Positions 1-8,506 of a DNA stretch of 64,000 bases are shown piece after piece. The first letter of the stretch is position 1. Each line of letters opens with the position of its first letter. The notes below the pieces were generated by a model. It worked only from the letters and a program-made list of their open reading frames with translations. It was not told where the DNA came from and searched no databases. A program made the translations under genes and the position numbers. Origin of the DNA: Rhizobium sp. 16-488-2b (GTDB taxonomy: Bacteria > Pseudomonadota > Alphaproteobacteria > Rhizobiales > Rhizobiaceae); the NCBI RefSeq assembly GCF_017741815.1, contig NZ_JAGHMF010000020.1, positions 1-64,000 on the forward strand, given 5' to 3'.

Positions 1-1
1 C

Positions 2-199
2 GCCTCCTCGCTGCTCGACGTTCTCGACGCCCAGCGTCAGGTCTCGCTCGCCCAGGCAAGCCTGGCCGCGGCCGTCCAGCAGATGGCCAGCGACTACGTC
101 GCGCTCAACGTCGCCATCGGCGGCGGCTACAACCCGGGCGGCAACACCGCCCCGGCCAAGCCGGTCGCCGCAAAGGCAAGCACTGCAAAGGCAGGCTGA
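2..199 (+). CDS. Outer-membrane efflux channel, C-terminal end (TolC/NodT-like), partial
   Basis: Only the last 65 residues are in the window; the gene enters from the left edge. The segment starts with a heptad-like stretch (LLDVLDAQRQ, then a run of A/Q/L) typical of the last periplasmic helix of TolC/NodT-type outer-membrane factors of RND efflux pumps. It ends in a low-complexity Ala/Pro/Lys tail. In this family the LDAQR motif lies near the end of the second repeat, which fits the position here. The pump partners would lie to the left. A rho-independent terminator follows 18 bases after the stop. The family call rests on a short fragment. Confidence 0.6.
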   Translation, partial: ASSLLDVLDAQRQVSLAQASLAAAVQQMASDYVALNVAIGGGYNPGGNTAPAKPVAAKASTAKAG

Positions 200-216
200 G
201 ACCACAGCAATTGATG

Positions 217-245
217 AAAAGCCCCGGTTCGCCGGGGCTTTTTTG
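217..245 (+). terminator. Rho-independent terminator of the efflux gene
   Basis: A GC-rich perfect stem, GCCCCGG / CCGGGGC, is closed by a TTCG tetraloop and followed by a run of T. It lies directly after the stop codon at 197-199 and closes the upstream unit. Confidence 0.85.
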
Positions 246-327
246 TTTCTGGAGTGCCCAGTGATTGCGGAAAATCGCAAAGCGGCGCAAGATTGGATTC
301 GACAACGACGACGGCGTCATGTAGGCA

Positions 328-349
328 TTGATTAAACGATTAATCCAAT
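328..349. promoter_or_regulatory. Probable LacI-family operator
   Basis: GATTAA-ACGA-TTAATC is an inverted repeat with 6-bp arms and a CG at its centre, the usual layout of LacI-family operators. It lies 16 bases before the start of the regulator gene at 362. Because the transporter and catabolic genes follow in the same direction, binding here would control regulator and operon together. The link between this site and this protein is inference. Confidence 0.5.
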
Positions 350-361
350 TCGTCTGGTATC

Positions 362-1441
362 ATGCCTCCAGCCCGACCGGGACCAAATCTGAGCAGGATC
401 GCAACGTCGCTTGGCGTCTCCGTCGCGACAGTGTCGAACGCGCTCTCTGGCAAGGGCCGTGTGTCCGAACAGCTTGCCGAGCGGATCCGCGAACACGCGG
501 CCGAGATGGGCTACGTCCCCAGCCAGGCGGCGCGCGCGCTGCGCACCGGCCGCAGCGGCGTCATCGGTCTGGTGCTTCCCGATATCGCCAATCCGCTCTT
601 CCCCAAGCTCGCGCAGGCGATCGAGTTTGCCGCAACATCGGCCGGCTACGGCGTCCTCATCGCCGACTCCCGCGGCAACATCACCGCGCAGACGGAAGCC
701 ATCAACCGGCTGATCGAGCGCGGCGTCGAGGGACTTGTCATCGTACCGCGCCGCGCAACCCGCATCTCGGCCGCGAGCTGTCCGGTCGCCGTCATCGACA
801 CGGCCTCGACACCCGGCAACACGGTCGCCGCCGATCACTGGCAGGGCGGACGCGATATCGCCGACCACCTGGCCGAACTCGGCCACAAGCGCATCCTCGT
901 GATCGGCAACAATCCGGAATCCAACGTCCAGAACGATCGTGTCGGCGGCATCCGCTCCGGTTTGCGTCCCGACATGCAGTCCTCCACCCTTTGGGTCGAG
1001 CGCCTGGAACGCGAGAACGGCATGGGCTGCACGCTCGGCCTCGCCGAAAAGGTTCGCGAAGGCTACACCGCCTTCGCCGCGCTGTCGGACCTGCAGGCGC
1101 TGAGGGCGCTCACCGAACTGCAGCGCGACGGCATCGTCGTCCCCGACATGGCAAGCGTCACCGGCTTCGACGACCTGATCTTCTCCCCCGTTATTACACC
1201 GAGCCTGACGACGGTGGCGATGGACATGGCGACGATCGCCGATGTCGCCATCTCGTCGCTCCTGAAAACCATCCAGGCAAGCGGCAGCCGCGAAGGCGTG
1301 CTCGTCGCTTCCGAAACCGATCGGGTGCCCATGCAGCTGATCGTTCGCCAATCATCGGGTCCCGCCGATCCAGCCAGGATCGACCCGACCAATAGCGACC
1401 CAAGCAAACTGGACCTAGCCTCTCAGACGGAGAACTCCTGA
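362..1441 (+). CDS. LacI-family transcriptional regulator
   Basis: The 359-residue protein has the classic LacI layout. An N-terminal helix-turn-helix (about residues 9-30, SVATVSNALSGKGRVSE) is followed by the hinge (YVPSQAARALRTGRSG) and a periplasmic-binding-protein-like sensor domain starting IGLVLPDIANPLFPKLA. Such proteins repress catabolic operons and release DNA when a sugar or purine ligand binds; PurR is a purine-binding member. The stop is one base before the next ATG, so it is the first gene of the transport operon that follows. Given the downstream enzymes, the ligand may be a purine or nucleoside, which is inference from context. An operator-like palindrome lies just upstream. 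Confidence 0.92.
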   Translation: MPPARPGPNLSRIATSLGVSVATVSNALSGKGRVSEQLAERIREHAAEMGYVPSQAARALRTGRSGVIGLVLPDIANPLFPKLAQAIEFAATSAGYGVLIADSRGNITAQTEAINRLIERGVEGLVIVPRRATRISAASCPVAVIDTASTPGNTVAADHWQGGRDIADHLAELGHKRILVIGNNPESNVQNDRVGGIRSGLRPDMQSSTLWVERLERENGMGCTLGLAEKVREGYTAFAALSDLQALRALTELQRDGIVVPDMASVTGFDDLIFSPVITPSLTTVAMDMATIADVAISSLLKTIQASGSREGVLVASETDRVPMQLIVRQSSGPADPARIDPTNSDPSKLDLASQTENS

Positions 1442-1442
1442 C

Positions 1443-2465
1443 ATGAAGCATGCCCTCATCGCCTCGGCGGCCCTTCTGGCCCTCACGCCCGTCGCCGCCA
1501 GCGCTCAGGAAAAGACGCTCACCATCTCCGTCTACGCCTTCGCGCAGGATGACTTCAAATCGATCGTCTACGACCCCTTCGAAGCCAAGTGCGGCTGCAA
1601 GCTGGTGGTCGAGACCGGCAACAGCGTCGAGCGCCTGGCGAAGATGGAAGCCAACAAGGCCAACCCCGTCGTCGACATGGCCGTGGTCTCCATGGCCGAT
1701 GCGCTGTCAGCCACCCGCAAGGGCCTGATCGACAAGATCGACACCTCGAAGCTCACCAATTTCGGCAAGCTTTACGACCTCGCCAAGGATCCGAACGGCG
1801 ACGGCATGAGCGTCGGCTATACCTTCTACGCCACCTCGATCGCCTACCGCTCCGACAAGATGAAGATCGAGAGCTGGGCCGATCTGCTGAAGCCTGAGTA
1901 TGTCGGCCACGTCGCTTTCCCGAATGTCACCACCAACCAGGGCCCGCCGGCGCTCTACATGCTCGGCCTGGCACTCGGCAAGGACAGCCCCGACCTGAAG
2001 GCGCCGATCGCAGCCGTCGGCGAAAAGAAGGACGACATCGTCACCTTCTACGAGAAATCCTCGCAGCTGGTGCAGCTGATGCAGCAGGAAGAAATCTGGG
2101 CAGCCCCGATCGGCCGCTTCTCCTGGGCTGGCTTCACCAAGCTCGACGTCCCCGTCTCCTGGGCAACGCCCAAGGAAGGCCAGACCGGCGGCATGAACGT
2201 CATGGTCATGACCAAGGGCTCGAAGAACCAGGACCTCGCGCTGCAGTTCATGGATTTCTGGCTCTCCACCGAGATCCAGACCAAGCTCGCCGAAAAGCTG
2301 GTCGACAGCCCGGCCAACAAGGAGGTGAAGGTCTCCGACGAAGCCGCCAACAACCTCACCTACGGCGAAGATACGGTGAAGAACCTGAAACTCATCCCCT
2401 CGGCTGCAGCCCTCGATAACCGCGCCGGCTGGCTGAAGGAATGGAACGACACGGTCGGCCAGTAA
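1443..2465 (+). CDS. ABC transporter substrate-binding protein
   Basis: This is a 340-residue periplasmic binding protein. The signal peptide is clear (KHALIASAALLALTPVAASA, cleavage near residue 21). The mature part resembles the PotD/AfuA/thiamine-binding group that takes spermidine, iron or thiamine (ISVYAF near the start, then a two-lobed fold). There is a Cys pair in KCGCK near residue 57. It sits in one operon with two permeases, an ATPase, a nucleoside hydrolase and an adenine deaminase. The neighbours suggest that it captures a purine nucleoside or related compound rather than a polyamine. The ligand cannot be read from the sequence. Confidence 0.88.
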   Translation: MKHALIASAALLALTPVAASAQEKTLTISVYAFAQDDFKSIVYDPFEAKCGCKLVVETGNSVERLAKMEANKANPVVDMAVVSMADALSATRKGLIDKIDTSKLTNFGKLYDLAKDPNGDGMSVGYTFYATSIAYRSDKMKIESWADLLKPEYVGHVAFPNVTTNQGPPALYMLGLALGKDSPDLKAPIAAVGEKKDDIVTFYEKSSQLVQLMQQEEIWAAPIGRFSWAGFTKLDVPVSWATPKEGQTGGMNVMVMTKGSKNQDLALQFMDFWLSTEIQTKLAEKLVDSPANKEVKVSDEAANNLTYGEDTVKNLKLIPSAAALDNRAGWLKEWNDTVGQ

Positions 2466-2484
2466 CGGTCGAGAGACACCGAAA

Positions 2485-2508
2485 CGGCTCCGGCTCCGGC
2501 TGGAGCCG
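2485..2508 (+). promoter_or_regulatory. Intergenic hairpin between binding-protein and permease genes
   Basis: CGGCTCC and GGAGCCG form a 7-bp perfect stem with a 10-base loop in the 72-base gap after the binding-protein gene. There is no T run, so it is not a full terminator. Hairpins at this place often keep binding-protein mRNA more abundant than permease mRNA; that role is inferred here. Confidence 0.45.
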
Positions 2509-2537
2509 CACCATGTGATTGCTCTGAAAGACGCCTC

Positions 2538-3365
2538 ATGTTTCAAAAACGCACGGAAGCCCTGGCGCTTGCCTTGCCCGCGGCCCTGTTCGCCGCGCTG
2601 GTCTTCCTGCTGCCCGTCGTCATCCTTCTCTCGGAAGGCTTCCACATCGACGGCAGCTGGACGCTCAGCGCCTATACCGGCTTCTTCTCGCAATCGCTGA
2701 ACCGCACGGTCTTCCTGCGTACCTTCAAGCTCGGCCTCGAGGTGACCGCCGTCTCCGCCGTCATCGGCTATGCGGCGGCGTTCGCCATCGTCAACCTGCC
2801 GCCGAAGGGCAAGGGTCGGATGATCGGCCTCGTCACATTGCCTTTGATGATCTCGCCGGTCGCCCGCACCTATGCCTGGATCGTCATTCTCGGCCGGACG
2901 GGCATCGTCAACCAGGCGATCCAGGGCCTCGGCCTCAGCGACAGCCCGCTGCGTCTGCTCTTCACCGAGACCGCCGTCTTCATCGGCCTGCTGCAGCTCT
3001 TCCTGCCGCTGATGATCCTCTCACTGATCAGCGCGCTCGAAAACATGCCGAAGGACGCCATTCCCGCCGCCCGCGTGCTCGGCGCCAACTGGTTCCAGGT
3101 GTTCTGGAAGGTGATCCTGCCGCTGACCCGCGAGGGGCTCGTCGTCGGCGGCACGCTCGTCTTCACCGGCTCGCTCACCGCCTACATCACCCCCGCTGTC
3201 CTCGGCGGCTCCAAGGTGCTGATGCTGGAAACCCTGCTCTACCAGCAGGTCTCGGTCGCCAACGACTTCGTCGCCGCAAGCGTCATCGCCTTCATGCTGA
3301 TCGTCATGAGCTTCGCCGCCAACATCCTCTTGAAGCGTCTGGCTACAGCGAGGAACAAGCGATGA
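2538..3365 (+). CDS. ABC transporter permease (first)
   Basis: A 275-residue inner-membrane permease with about six transmembrane helices, starting with LALALPAALFAALVFLLPVV. The cytoplasmic EAA loop that contacts the ATPase is visible near residues 174-202 (DAIPAARVLGANWFQVFWKV, then ILP). It belongs to the PotB/CysT-like permease group. It overlaps the next permease by four bases (ATGA), the usual sign of translational coupling, so the two form the heterodimeric channel. Confidence 0.9.
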   Translation: MFQKRTEALALALPAALFAALVFLLPVVILLSEGFHIDGSWTLSAYTGFFSQSLNRTVFLRTFKLGLEVTAVSAVIGYAAAFAIVNLPPKGKGRMIGLVTLPLMISPVARTYAWIVILGRTGIVNQAIQGLGLSDSPLRLLFTETAVFIGLLQLFLPLMILSLISALENMPKDAIPAARVLGANWFQVFWKVILPLTREGLVVGGTLVFTGSLTAYITPAVLGGSKVLMLETLLYQQVSVANDFVAASVIAFMLIVMSFAANILLKRLATARNKR

Positions 3366-4141
3366 CCTCCCGCATCCTCTCGCCGCTGGTGCTCGGCCTG
3401 CTGCTGATCTTCCTGATCGGCCCCTTCTTCATCATCATCGCCGCCTCGCTCTCTGCCGGCGATACGCTGGCCTTCCCGCCGCAGGGCCTGTCGCTGCGCT
3501 GGGTCTTCAAGGTCTTCACCATCGACAGCTTCCGTGACAGTTTCGCCATGTCGATGCTGCTTGCCGTCGGCGGCACGCTGGCAGCCCTTGTCCTCGGCAT
3601 CCCCGCCGCCTACGCGCTGTCGCGCTACAAGCTGCCGGGCGCGGAAACCATCCGCACCATCGTCTCGCTGCCGATCATTGTGCCGGGGATCATCGTCGGC
3701 CTGGCGCTGTTGCGCTATCTGGTCGTGCCCTTCGGCTTCAACATCACGCTGGCGCTGTTCTTCGCGCACACCGCACTGGTGCTGCCCTATGCCGTGCGCG
3801 TCGTCTCGGCGAGCCTCAACAACCTGCGCTCCGATATCGAGGAAGCAGCTGTCCTGCTCGGTTCGTCGCGCGCGGGCGCCTTCTTCCGCGTGGTGATGCC
3901 GAATATCCGCGGCGGCATTCTCGCCGCCTTCATCCTCGGCTTCGTCACCAGCTTCAACCAGGTGCCCGTCTCGCTCTTCCTGTCAGGTCCAGGCGTCCGC
4001 ACGCTGCCGATCGACATGCTGGGCTACATGGAAACCACCTACGACCCGTCGATCGCCGCGCTCTCGGCGCTGCTCGCTTTTCTTTCCATCGGCATCGTCT
4101 TCCTTGCCGAACGCTTCCTGGGGTTCTCTCGCTATGTCTGA
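3362..4141 (+). CDS. ABC transporter permease (second)
   Basis: A 259-residue partner permease of the PotC-like group. It opens with a hydrophobic helix (ILSPLVLGLLLIFLIGPFFI). It carries the EAA loop near residues 160-187 (DIEEAAVLLGSSRAGAFFRV, then VMP). Its start overlaps the stop of the first permease (ATGA) and its end overlaps the start of the ATPase gene by 8 bases. The whole transporter is therefore one translation unit. Confidence 0.9.
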   Translation: MTSRILSPLVLGLLLIFLIGPFFIIIAASLSAGDTLAFPPQGLSLRWVFKVFTIDSFRDSFAMSMLLAVGGTLAALVLGIPAAYALSRYKLPGAETIRTIVSLPIIVPGIIVGLALLRYLVVPFGFNITLALFFAHTALVLPYAVRVVSASLNNLRSDIEEAAVLLGSSRAGAFFRVVMPNIRGGILAAFILGFVTSFNQVPVSLFLSGPGVRTLPIDMLGYMETTYDPSIAALSALLAFLSIGIVFLAERFLGFSRYV

Positions 4142-5159
4142 CACCTATCTGCAACTCGACAAGCTGACGCTTGCCTACGGCGATACGGTCGCGGTGAAGG
4201 ATCTCGATCTCTCGATCAGGAAGGGCGAGCTCGTAGCACTCCTCGGCCCCTCCGGCTGCGGCAAGACCACGACCATGCGCTCGATCGCCGGCCTGCTCAA
4301 CCCCGCCTCCGGCCGCATCACGCTCGATGGCGCCGATATCACCCGCGTTTCCGCCAACAAGCGCAATGTCGGCCTGGTCTTCCAGTCCTACGCGCTGTTC
4401 CCGCATCTGACCGTCTATGAAAACGTCGCCTTCGGCCTGCGCCTCAAGGGCGTCAGCGGCCAGGATCTCGACAGCAAGGTGACCGCAGGAATCAAGTCCG
4501 TCGGCCTCGCCAGTTTCGCGGCCCGCAAGCCGGGCGAACTCTCCGGCGGCCAGCAGCAGCGCGTGGCGCTTGCCCGCTCGATGGTCATGGAGCCCAAGGT
4601 GCTGCTTCTCGACGAGCCGCTCTCCAACCTGGACGCCCGCCTGCGCCTGGAAATGCGCGCCGAGCTGCAGCGCGTCCAGAAGGAAACCGGCGTCACCATG
4701 ATCTTCGTCACCCACGACCAGATCGAGGCGCTGGCGCTTGCCGACCGGATCGTGGTGATGCTGAACGGCGGCATCGAGCAGATCGGCACGCCGGAGGAAA
4801 TCTACAATAAGCCCGTCTCGGCCTTCGTCGCCGATTTCGTCGGCTTCGAAAACGTCTTTGCGCTGGAAAACGGCAAGCTCGCGACATCCAACTCACTCGT
4901 CGAGCTTTCCGCTCCAGTGCCGCAGGCCGCAAAGGGCCTGGCCTGGCGTCCGCGCATGGTGATCCTTGGTTCAGGTCCTTTCCAAGGCACCGTGCGCGGC
5001 ACCTCGTTTGCCGGCAACGTCAGAGAATATCTGCTCGACACGCCGCTCGGCCCCATCAAGGCCGAGGTCGATGCTAGCGAGCCGAGCCACGCCATCGGCT
5101 CCACGCTTTCTTTCGACCTGCCGCTTGGCGCCGCGGCCCCACTCTCTCGCTACAGGTAA
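4134..5159 (+). CDS. ABC transporter ATP-binding protein (PotA-like)
   Basis: A 341-residue ATPase subunit with all the expected motifs. Walker A is GPSGCGKTT near residue 38, the signature is LSGGQQQR near 135, Walker B is VLLLDEPLSNLDAR near 155, and the switch His is in FVTHDQ. A C-terminal TOBE domain of about 100 residues is typical of the PotA/MalK group. A longer reading frame begins at 4104, but the ATG at 4134 gives the canonical MSDTYLQLDKLTLAYG start and only a short overlap with the permease, so I chose it. Confidence 0.92.
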   Translation: MSDTYLQLDKLTLAYGDTVAVKDLDLSIRKGELVALLGPSGCGKTTTMRSIAGLLNPASGRITLDGADITRVSANKRNVGLVFQSYALFPHLTVYENVAFGLRLKGVSGQDLDSKVTAGIKSVGLASFAARKPGELSGGQQQRVALARSMVMEPKVLLLDEPLSNLDARLRLEMRAELQRVQKETGVTMIFVTHDQIEALALADRIVVMLNGGIEQIGTPEEIYNKPVSAFVADFVGFENVFALENGKLATSNSLVELSAPVPQAAKGLAWRPRMVILGSGPFQGTVRGTSFAGNVREYLLDTPLGPIKAEVDASEPSHAIGSTLSFDLPLGAAAPLSRYR

Positions 5160-5163
5160 CATC

Positions 5164-6084
5164 ATGGGCGTCTGGATCGACACCGACATGGGCTTCGACG
5201 ACATCGCCGCCATTCTGGTCGTGGCGCATGCCAAGCTCGACATTGCGGGCATCTCGCTGGTCTTCGGCAACACGCCGCTGCCGCAGGTCCGCGTAAACGC
5301 TGCCGGCGCCGCCAAGGCCTTCGGCTGGACCTTCCCGATCCACTCCGGCCGCGCCTCAGCCGTGCTTGGAGAGATCGAGACCGCCCAGGCGATCCTCGGC
5401 GAAACCGGCATCCCGACATCGGGCAAGACCTTGCCCGACGCCGCTGCTCTTCCCGACAGCGACGCCTTCACCGCCTTATGCGACTGGCTCAAGCAGGACG
5501 GCCCGCACCGCATCCTGGCGCTCGGCCCGCTGACAAACATCGCGGCACTTGCACTCGCCCGCCCCGATCTCGCCGCCCGCATCACCGAGCTCACCTGGAT
5601 GGGCGGCGGCGTCACGTCTGGCAACCACACCGCATCCGCCGAGTTCAACGCGCTGGCCGATCCCGAAGCGCTGGCGATCGTCATCGCCTCCGGCCTGCCG
5701 CTGCGCATGGTCGATCTCGACCTCTGCCGCAAGGTCATCGCCGTCCCTGACGACGTAGCCCCGATCCGCAAGGCCGGCGGCGCCAATGCCGAGATGCTGG
5801 CCGATTTCCTCGACGGTTATATCACCATCGGCACCAGCCGTGGTCGCGCCGGCATGGCGATCTACGACCCGTGCGCCGCAGTCGCCTTCGCCCACCCCGA
5901 GATCGTTACGTTCCGCACAGCCCGCATCGACGTCGAGCTGCAGGGCAAACTCACGCGCGGCCGCACCGTGGTCGAAACCCGCGCCACCCACGCCAAGCCG
6001 AATGCCGACTATGCCGTCGAGATCGACAGCGAGGCCGCCCGCGCCATCATCCTCGGCGCGCTCCAGCAGGAGGCCGCCCGATGA
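5164..6084 (+). CDS. Nucleoside hydrolase
   Basis: A 306-residue member of the inosine/uridine-preferring nucleoside hydrolase family, which splits the N-glycosidic bond of ribonucleosides to give free base and ribose. The diagnostic calcium-binding cluster is at the N terminus (DTDMGFDD, near residue 5). Also visible are LGPLTNIA and the MGGGV...AEFNALADPEA stretch, all usual for this family. The start at 5164 lies four bases after the ATPase stop; the frame runs further upstream, but only as overlap with the ATPase gene. The stop overlaps the start of adenine deaminase (ATGA). It probably cleaves the imported nucleoside, giving adenine to the next enzyme. Confidence 0.9.
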   Translation: MGVWIDTDMGFDDIAAILVVAHAKLDIAGISLVFGNTPLPQVRVNAAGAAKAFGWTFPIHSGRASAVLGEIETAQAILGETGIPTSGKTLPDAAALPDSDAFTALCDWLKQDGPHRILALGPLTNIAALALARPDLAARITELTWMGGGVTSGNHTASAEFNALADPEALAIVIASGLPLRMVDLDLCRKVIAVPDDVAPIRKAGGANAEMLADFLDGYITIGTSRGRAGMAIYDPCAAVAFAHPEIVTFRTARIDVELQGKLTRGRTVVETRATHAKPNADYAVEIDSEAARAIILGALQQEAAR

Positions 6085-7859
6085 GCCAGTTGGAACCCAT
6101 GGACCTCAGCGATCCGAAACTGCGCGCCCGCGCCGTTGCCGCCGCGCGCGGCGATGCGCCCTTCGACGTGCTGATCACGGGCGGCCAGCTGCTCGACGTC
6201 GTCACCGGCCTGATCCGCGACGCCGATATCGGCCTTGTCGGGCCGCTGATCGCAAGCGTGCACGCCCCAGGGAGTCGCAAGGACGCCAATGAGACGATCG
6301 ACGCCCGCGGCAGCATCATCGCACCCGGCCTGATCGACACCCACATGCACATCGAAAGCTCGATGGTCACCCCATCGGCTTACGCCGCCGCCATCCTGCC
6401 GCGCGGCGTCACGACTGTTGTCTGGGACCCGCACGAATTCGGCAATGTCCACGGCATCGATGGCGTGCGCTGGTCGATCGAGGCAACGCGCGGCCTTCAT
6501 CTCCGCACCATCCTGCTTGCCCCCTCCTGCGTGCCCTCGGCTCCGGGCCTCGAGGTCGCGGGTGCCGATTTCGACGCCTCCGTCATATCCGAACTGCTGC
6601 GTCGGCCCGAGATCGGCGGCGTCGCCGAAGTCATGAACATGCGAGGGGTCATCGACGGCGATCCCCGCATGACCGGGATCGTCAATGCCGGCCTTCAATC
6701 CGGCAAGGTGGTCTGCGGCCACGCGCGCGGACTTGACGGCAGCGACCTCAACGCCTTCATGGCGGCGGGCGTCACCTCCGACCACGAGCTCACCTCGGCT
6801 GACGACCTCCTGCTGAAGCTCGCCGTCGGCCTGACGATCGAACTGCGCGGTTCGCACGATCACCTGCTGCGCGAATTCGTGGCGGCGTTGAACGGCATCG
6901 GCCACCTGCCATCGACCGTGACGCTCTGCACCGACGACGTCTTTCCCGACGAGCTCCATTACTGTGGTGGCCTCGACGATGTCGTGCGCCGTCTGGTCAG
7001 CTACGGCATGAAGCCCGAATGGGCGCTGCGCGCCGCGACCTTCAACGCCGCCCAGCGCCTGCGCCGCCCCGACCTCGGCCTGATCGCCGCCGGCCGCCGC
7101 GCCGATATCGTGCTGTTCAAGGATTTCACCGAGTTCGAGACCTCAGCCGTCTTCGCCAATGGCCGCCTCGTCTCGCGCGACGGCAAGATGGCGATCGACC
7201 TGCCGGCCGTCGACAGCGCGCCGCTGCAGCACTCCGTCAAACTCTCGGCGCTGACCGAAAACGACTTCCGCATCCCCTCCGAGGGCAGCCGCGTCCGCGT
7301 CGCCACCATCGACCGCCCGCGCTTCACCCAATGGGCGGAAGCCGAGACCGCCGTCGTCGATGGCTATGTCGTCCCACCGGAGGGCAGCGCGATGATCTCG
7401 GTCGTCCACCGCCACGGCAAGGCCGACGCCCGCCCGCGCATCGGCTTCCTGACCGGCTGGGGAACATGGCGCGGCGCCTTCTGCACCACGGTTTCGCATG
7501 ACAGCCACAACCTCACCGTCTTCGGCGGCAATGTCGAGGACATGACCATCGCCGCCAACGCCGTGATCGCGGCCGGCGGCGGCATGGCTGTCGTGCAGGA
7601 TGGCGAGATCAAGGTGCTCCTGCCGCTCCCCCTCTCCGGCCTCGTCAGCGAAGCTCCGCTCGAAGAAACGGCAGAGACCTTCCGCGCCATCCGCCGCGCC
7701 ATGGAAGACGTCGTCGACTGGCGACCGCCCTATCTGGTCTTCAAGGCCTGCTTCGGCGCCACCCTCGCCTGCAACCTCGGCCCGCACCAGACGGATCGCG
7801 GGATCGCCGATGTGCTGACGGGACGGGTGGTGGAGACGCCGGTGATTGAGGTTTTGTAG
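6081..7859 (+). CDS. ade: Adenine deaminase
   Basis: A 592-residue bacterial adenine deaminase (adenine + water to hypoxanthine + ammonia), close to the usual family length. The amidohydrolase metal site is seen as HMHIES near residue 91. The family blocks CGHARGLDGSDLNAFMAAG and GVTSDHELTSADD follow, and the C-terminal half has the VVQDGEI and LPLPLSGL stretches. The start at 6081 overlaps the nucleoside hydrolase stop (ATGA); the longer frame upstream lies inside that gene. As last gene of the operon it completes a path nucleoside to base to hypoxanthine. Confidence 0.92.
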   Translation: MSQLEPMDLSDPKLRARAVAAARGDAPFDVLITGGQLLDVVTGLIRDADIGLVGPLIASVHAPGSRKDANETIDARGSIIAPGLIDTHMHIESSMVTPSAYAAAILPRGVTTVVWDPHEFGNVHGIDGVRWSIEATRGLHLRTILLAPSCVPSAPGLEVAGADFDASVISELLRRPEIGGVAEVMNMRGVIDGDPRMTGIVNAGLQSGKVVCGHARGLDGSDLNAFMAAGVTSDHELTSADDLLLKLAVGLTIELRGSHDHLLREFVAALNGIGHLPSTVTLCTDDVFPDELHYCGGLDDVVRRLVSYGMKPEWALRAATFNAAQRLRRPDLGLIAAGRRADIVLFKDFTEFETSAVFANGRLVSRDGKMAIDLPAVDSAPLQHSVKLSALTENDFRIPSEGSRVRVATIDRPRFTQWAEAETAVVDGYVVPPEGSAMISVVHRHGKADARPRIGFLTGWGTWRGAFCTTVSHDSHNLTVFGGNVEDMTIAANAVIAAGGGMAVVQDGEIKVLLPLPLSGLVSEAPLEETAETFRAIRRAMEDVVDWRPPYLVFKACFGATLACNLGPHQTDRGIADVLTGRVVETPVIEVL

Positions 7860-7908
7860 GGGTGGTGTGACGCGTAATTTTTGGCCACTACCGTTGCAAT
7901 CGTGGCGA

Positions 7909-8040
7909 CGTGCTTAGATCCTCGGGACAAGCCCGAGGATGACGCCGAGAATGTATATTGCCTCATCACTTCAATAGGTTACGAACATCCGCCACTCTCT
8001 CCAACGTCATCCTCGGGCTTGTCCCGAGGATCTAAGCACG
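7909..8040. repeat. Intergenic inverted-repeat element with 36-bp perfect arms
   Basis: Bases 7909-7944 and 8005-8040 are exact reverse complements of each other. Each arm is itself a near palindrome: CCTCGGG-ACAAG-CCCGAGG. The centre (60 bases) is AT-richer with no reading frame of note. This CCTCGGG/CCCGAGG motif is the kind of small palindromic intergenic repeat scattered in rhizobial genomes; the family assignment is from memory and would need a genome-wide search. Placed after the adenine deaminase stop, it could also act as a transcription-end structure. Confidence 0.7.
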
Positions 8041-8506
8041 GTCCCATTTACTCGACGTGAGTGGGCACTTGGCACTACCCGCGCACCACAAAACCCCGCC
8101 CCCGAGCAGAGGTCGGCGACGGCTGGCAGGCAACTCCCAAAAACGGGAATGGGCAGGCGGCATCGTATAAAGTGGTATGGGTATCAGGCGTTCCACCTGC
8201 CCGGCCACTTCGAGGTTTCCGGTTCGTCCGGGCCGACAGGAGCGTCTCTCGGCCTTTCCTTGCCGGATGGATATCAGGCCCTGACAGCCGTCGATCCACC
8301 TGTGGCGACCATCACCGAACGCCGGATACCAAACTTGGCGTGACCGGTTCGCGAACCCGGCTCCCTGTCCGATGACATGGCAATTGTGGAACGGCACCGG
8401 ATGGTGGGGACGAACGAGGACGATGATTTCGGCCAAGGCGCTGATTACCAAGCGATATTTGTGACGCGCGACATTAAATCTTGCCCGCTGCCGCAACAGA
8501 CACCCC
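8041..8506. other. Intergenic stretch without a supported gene
   Basis: These 466 bases lie between the inverted-repeat element and the end of the amidohydrolase gene. Several short frames are open on both strands (longest about 100-190 codons), but none has a ribosome-binding site, a recognisable protein family or consistent codon use. The stretch may be a decayed gene; I recognise nothing in it. Confidence 0.4.

Noticed and set aside
332..1351. Long minus-strand frame against the LacI-type gene
   Set aside because: High-GC antisense shadow; the plus frame has a complete LacI-family domain set.
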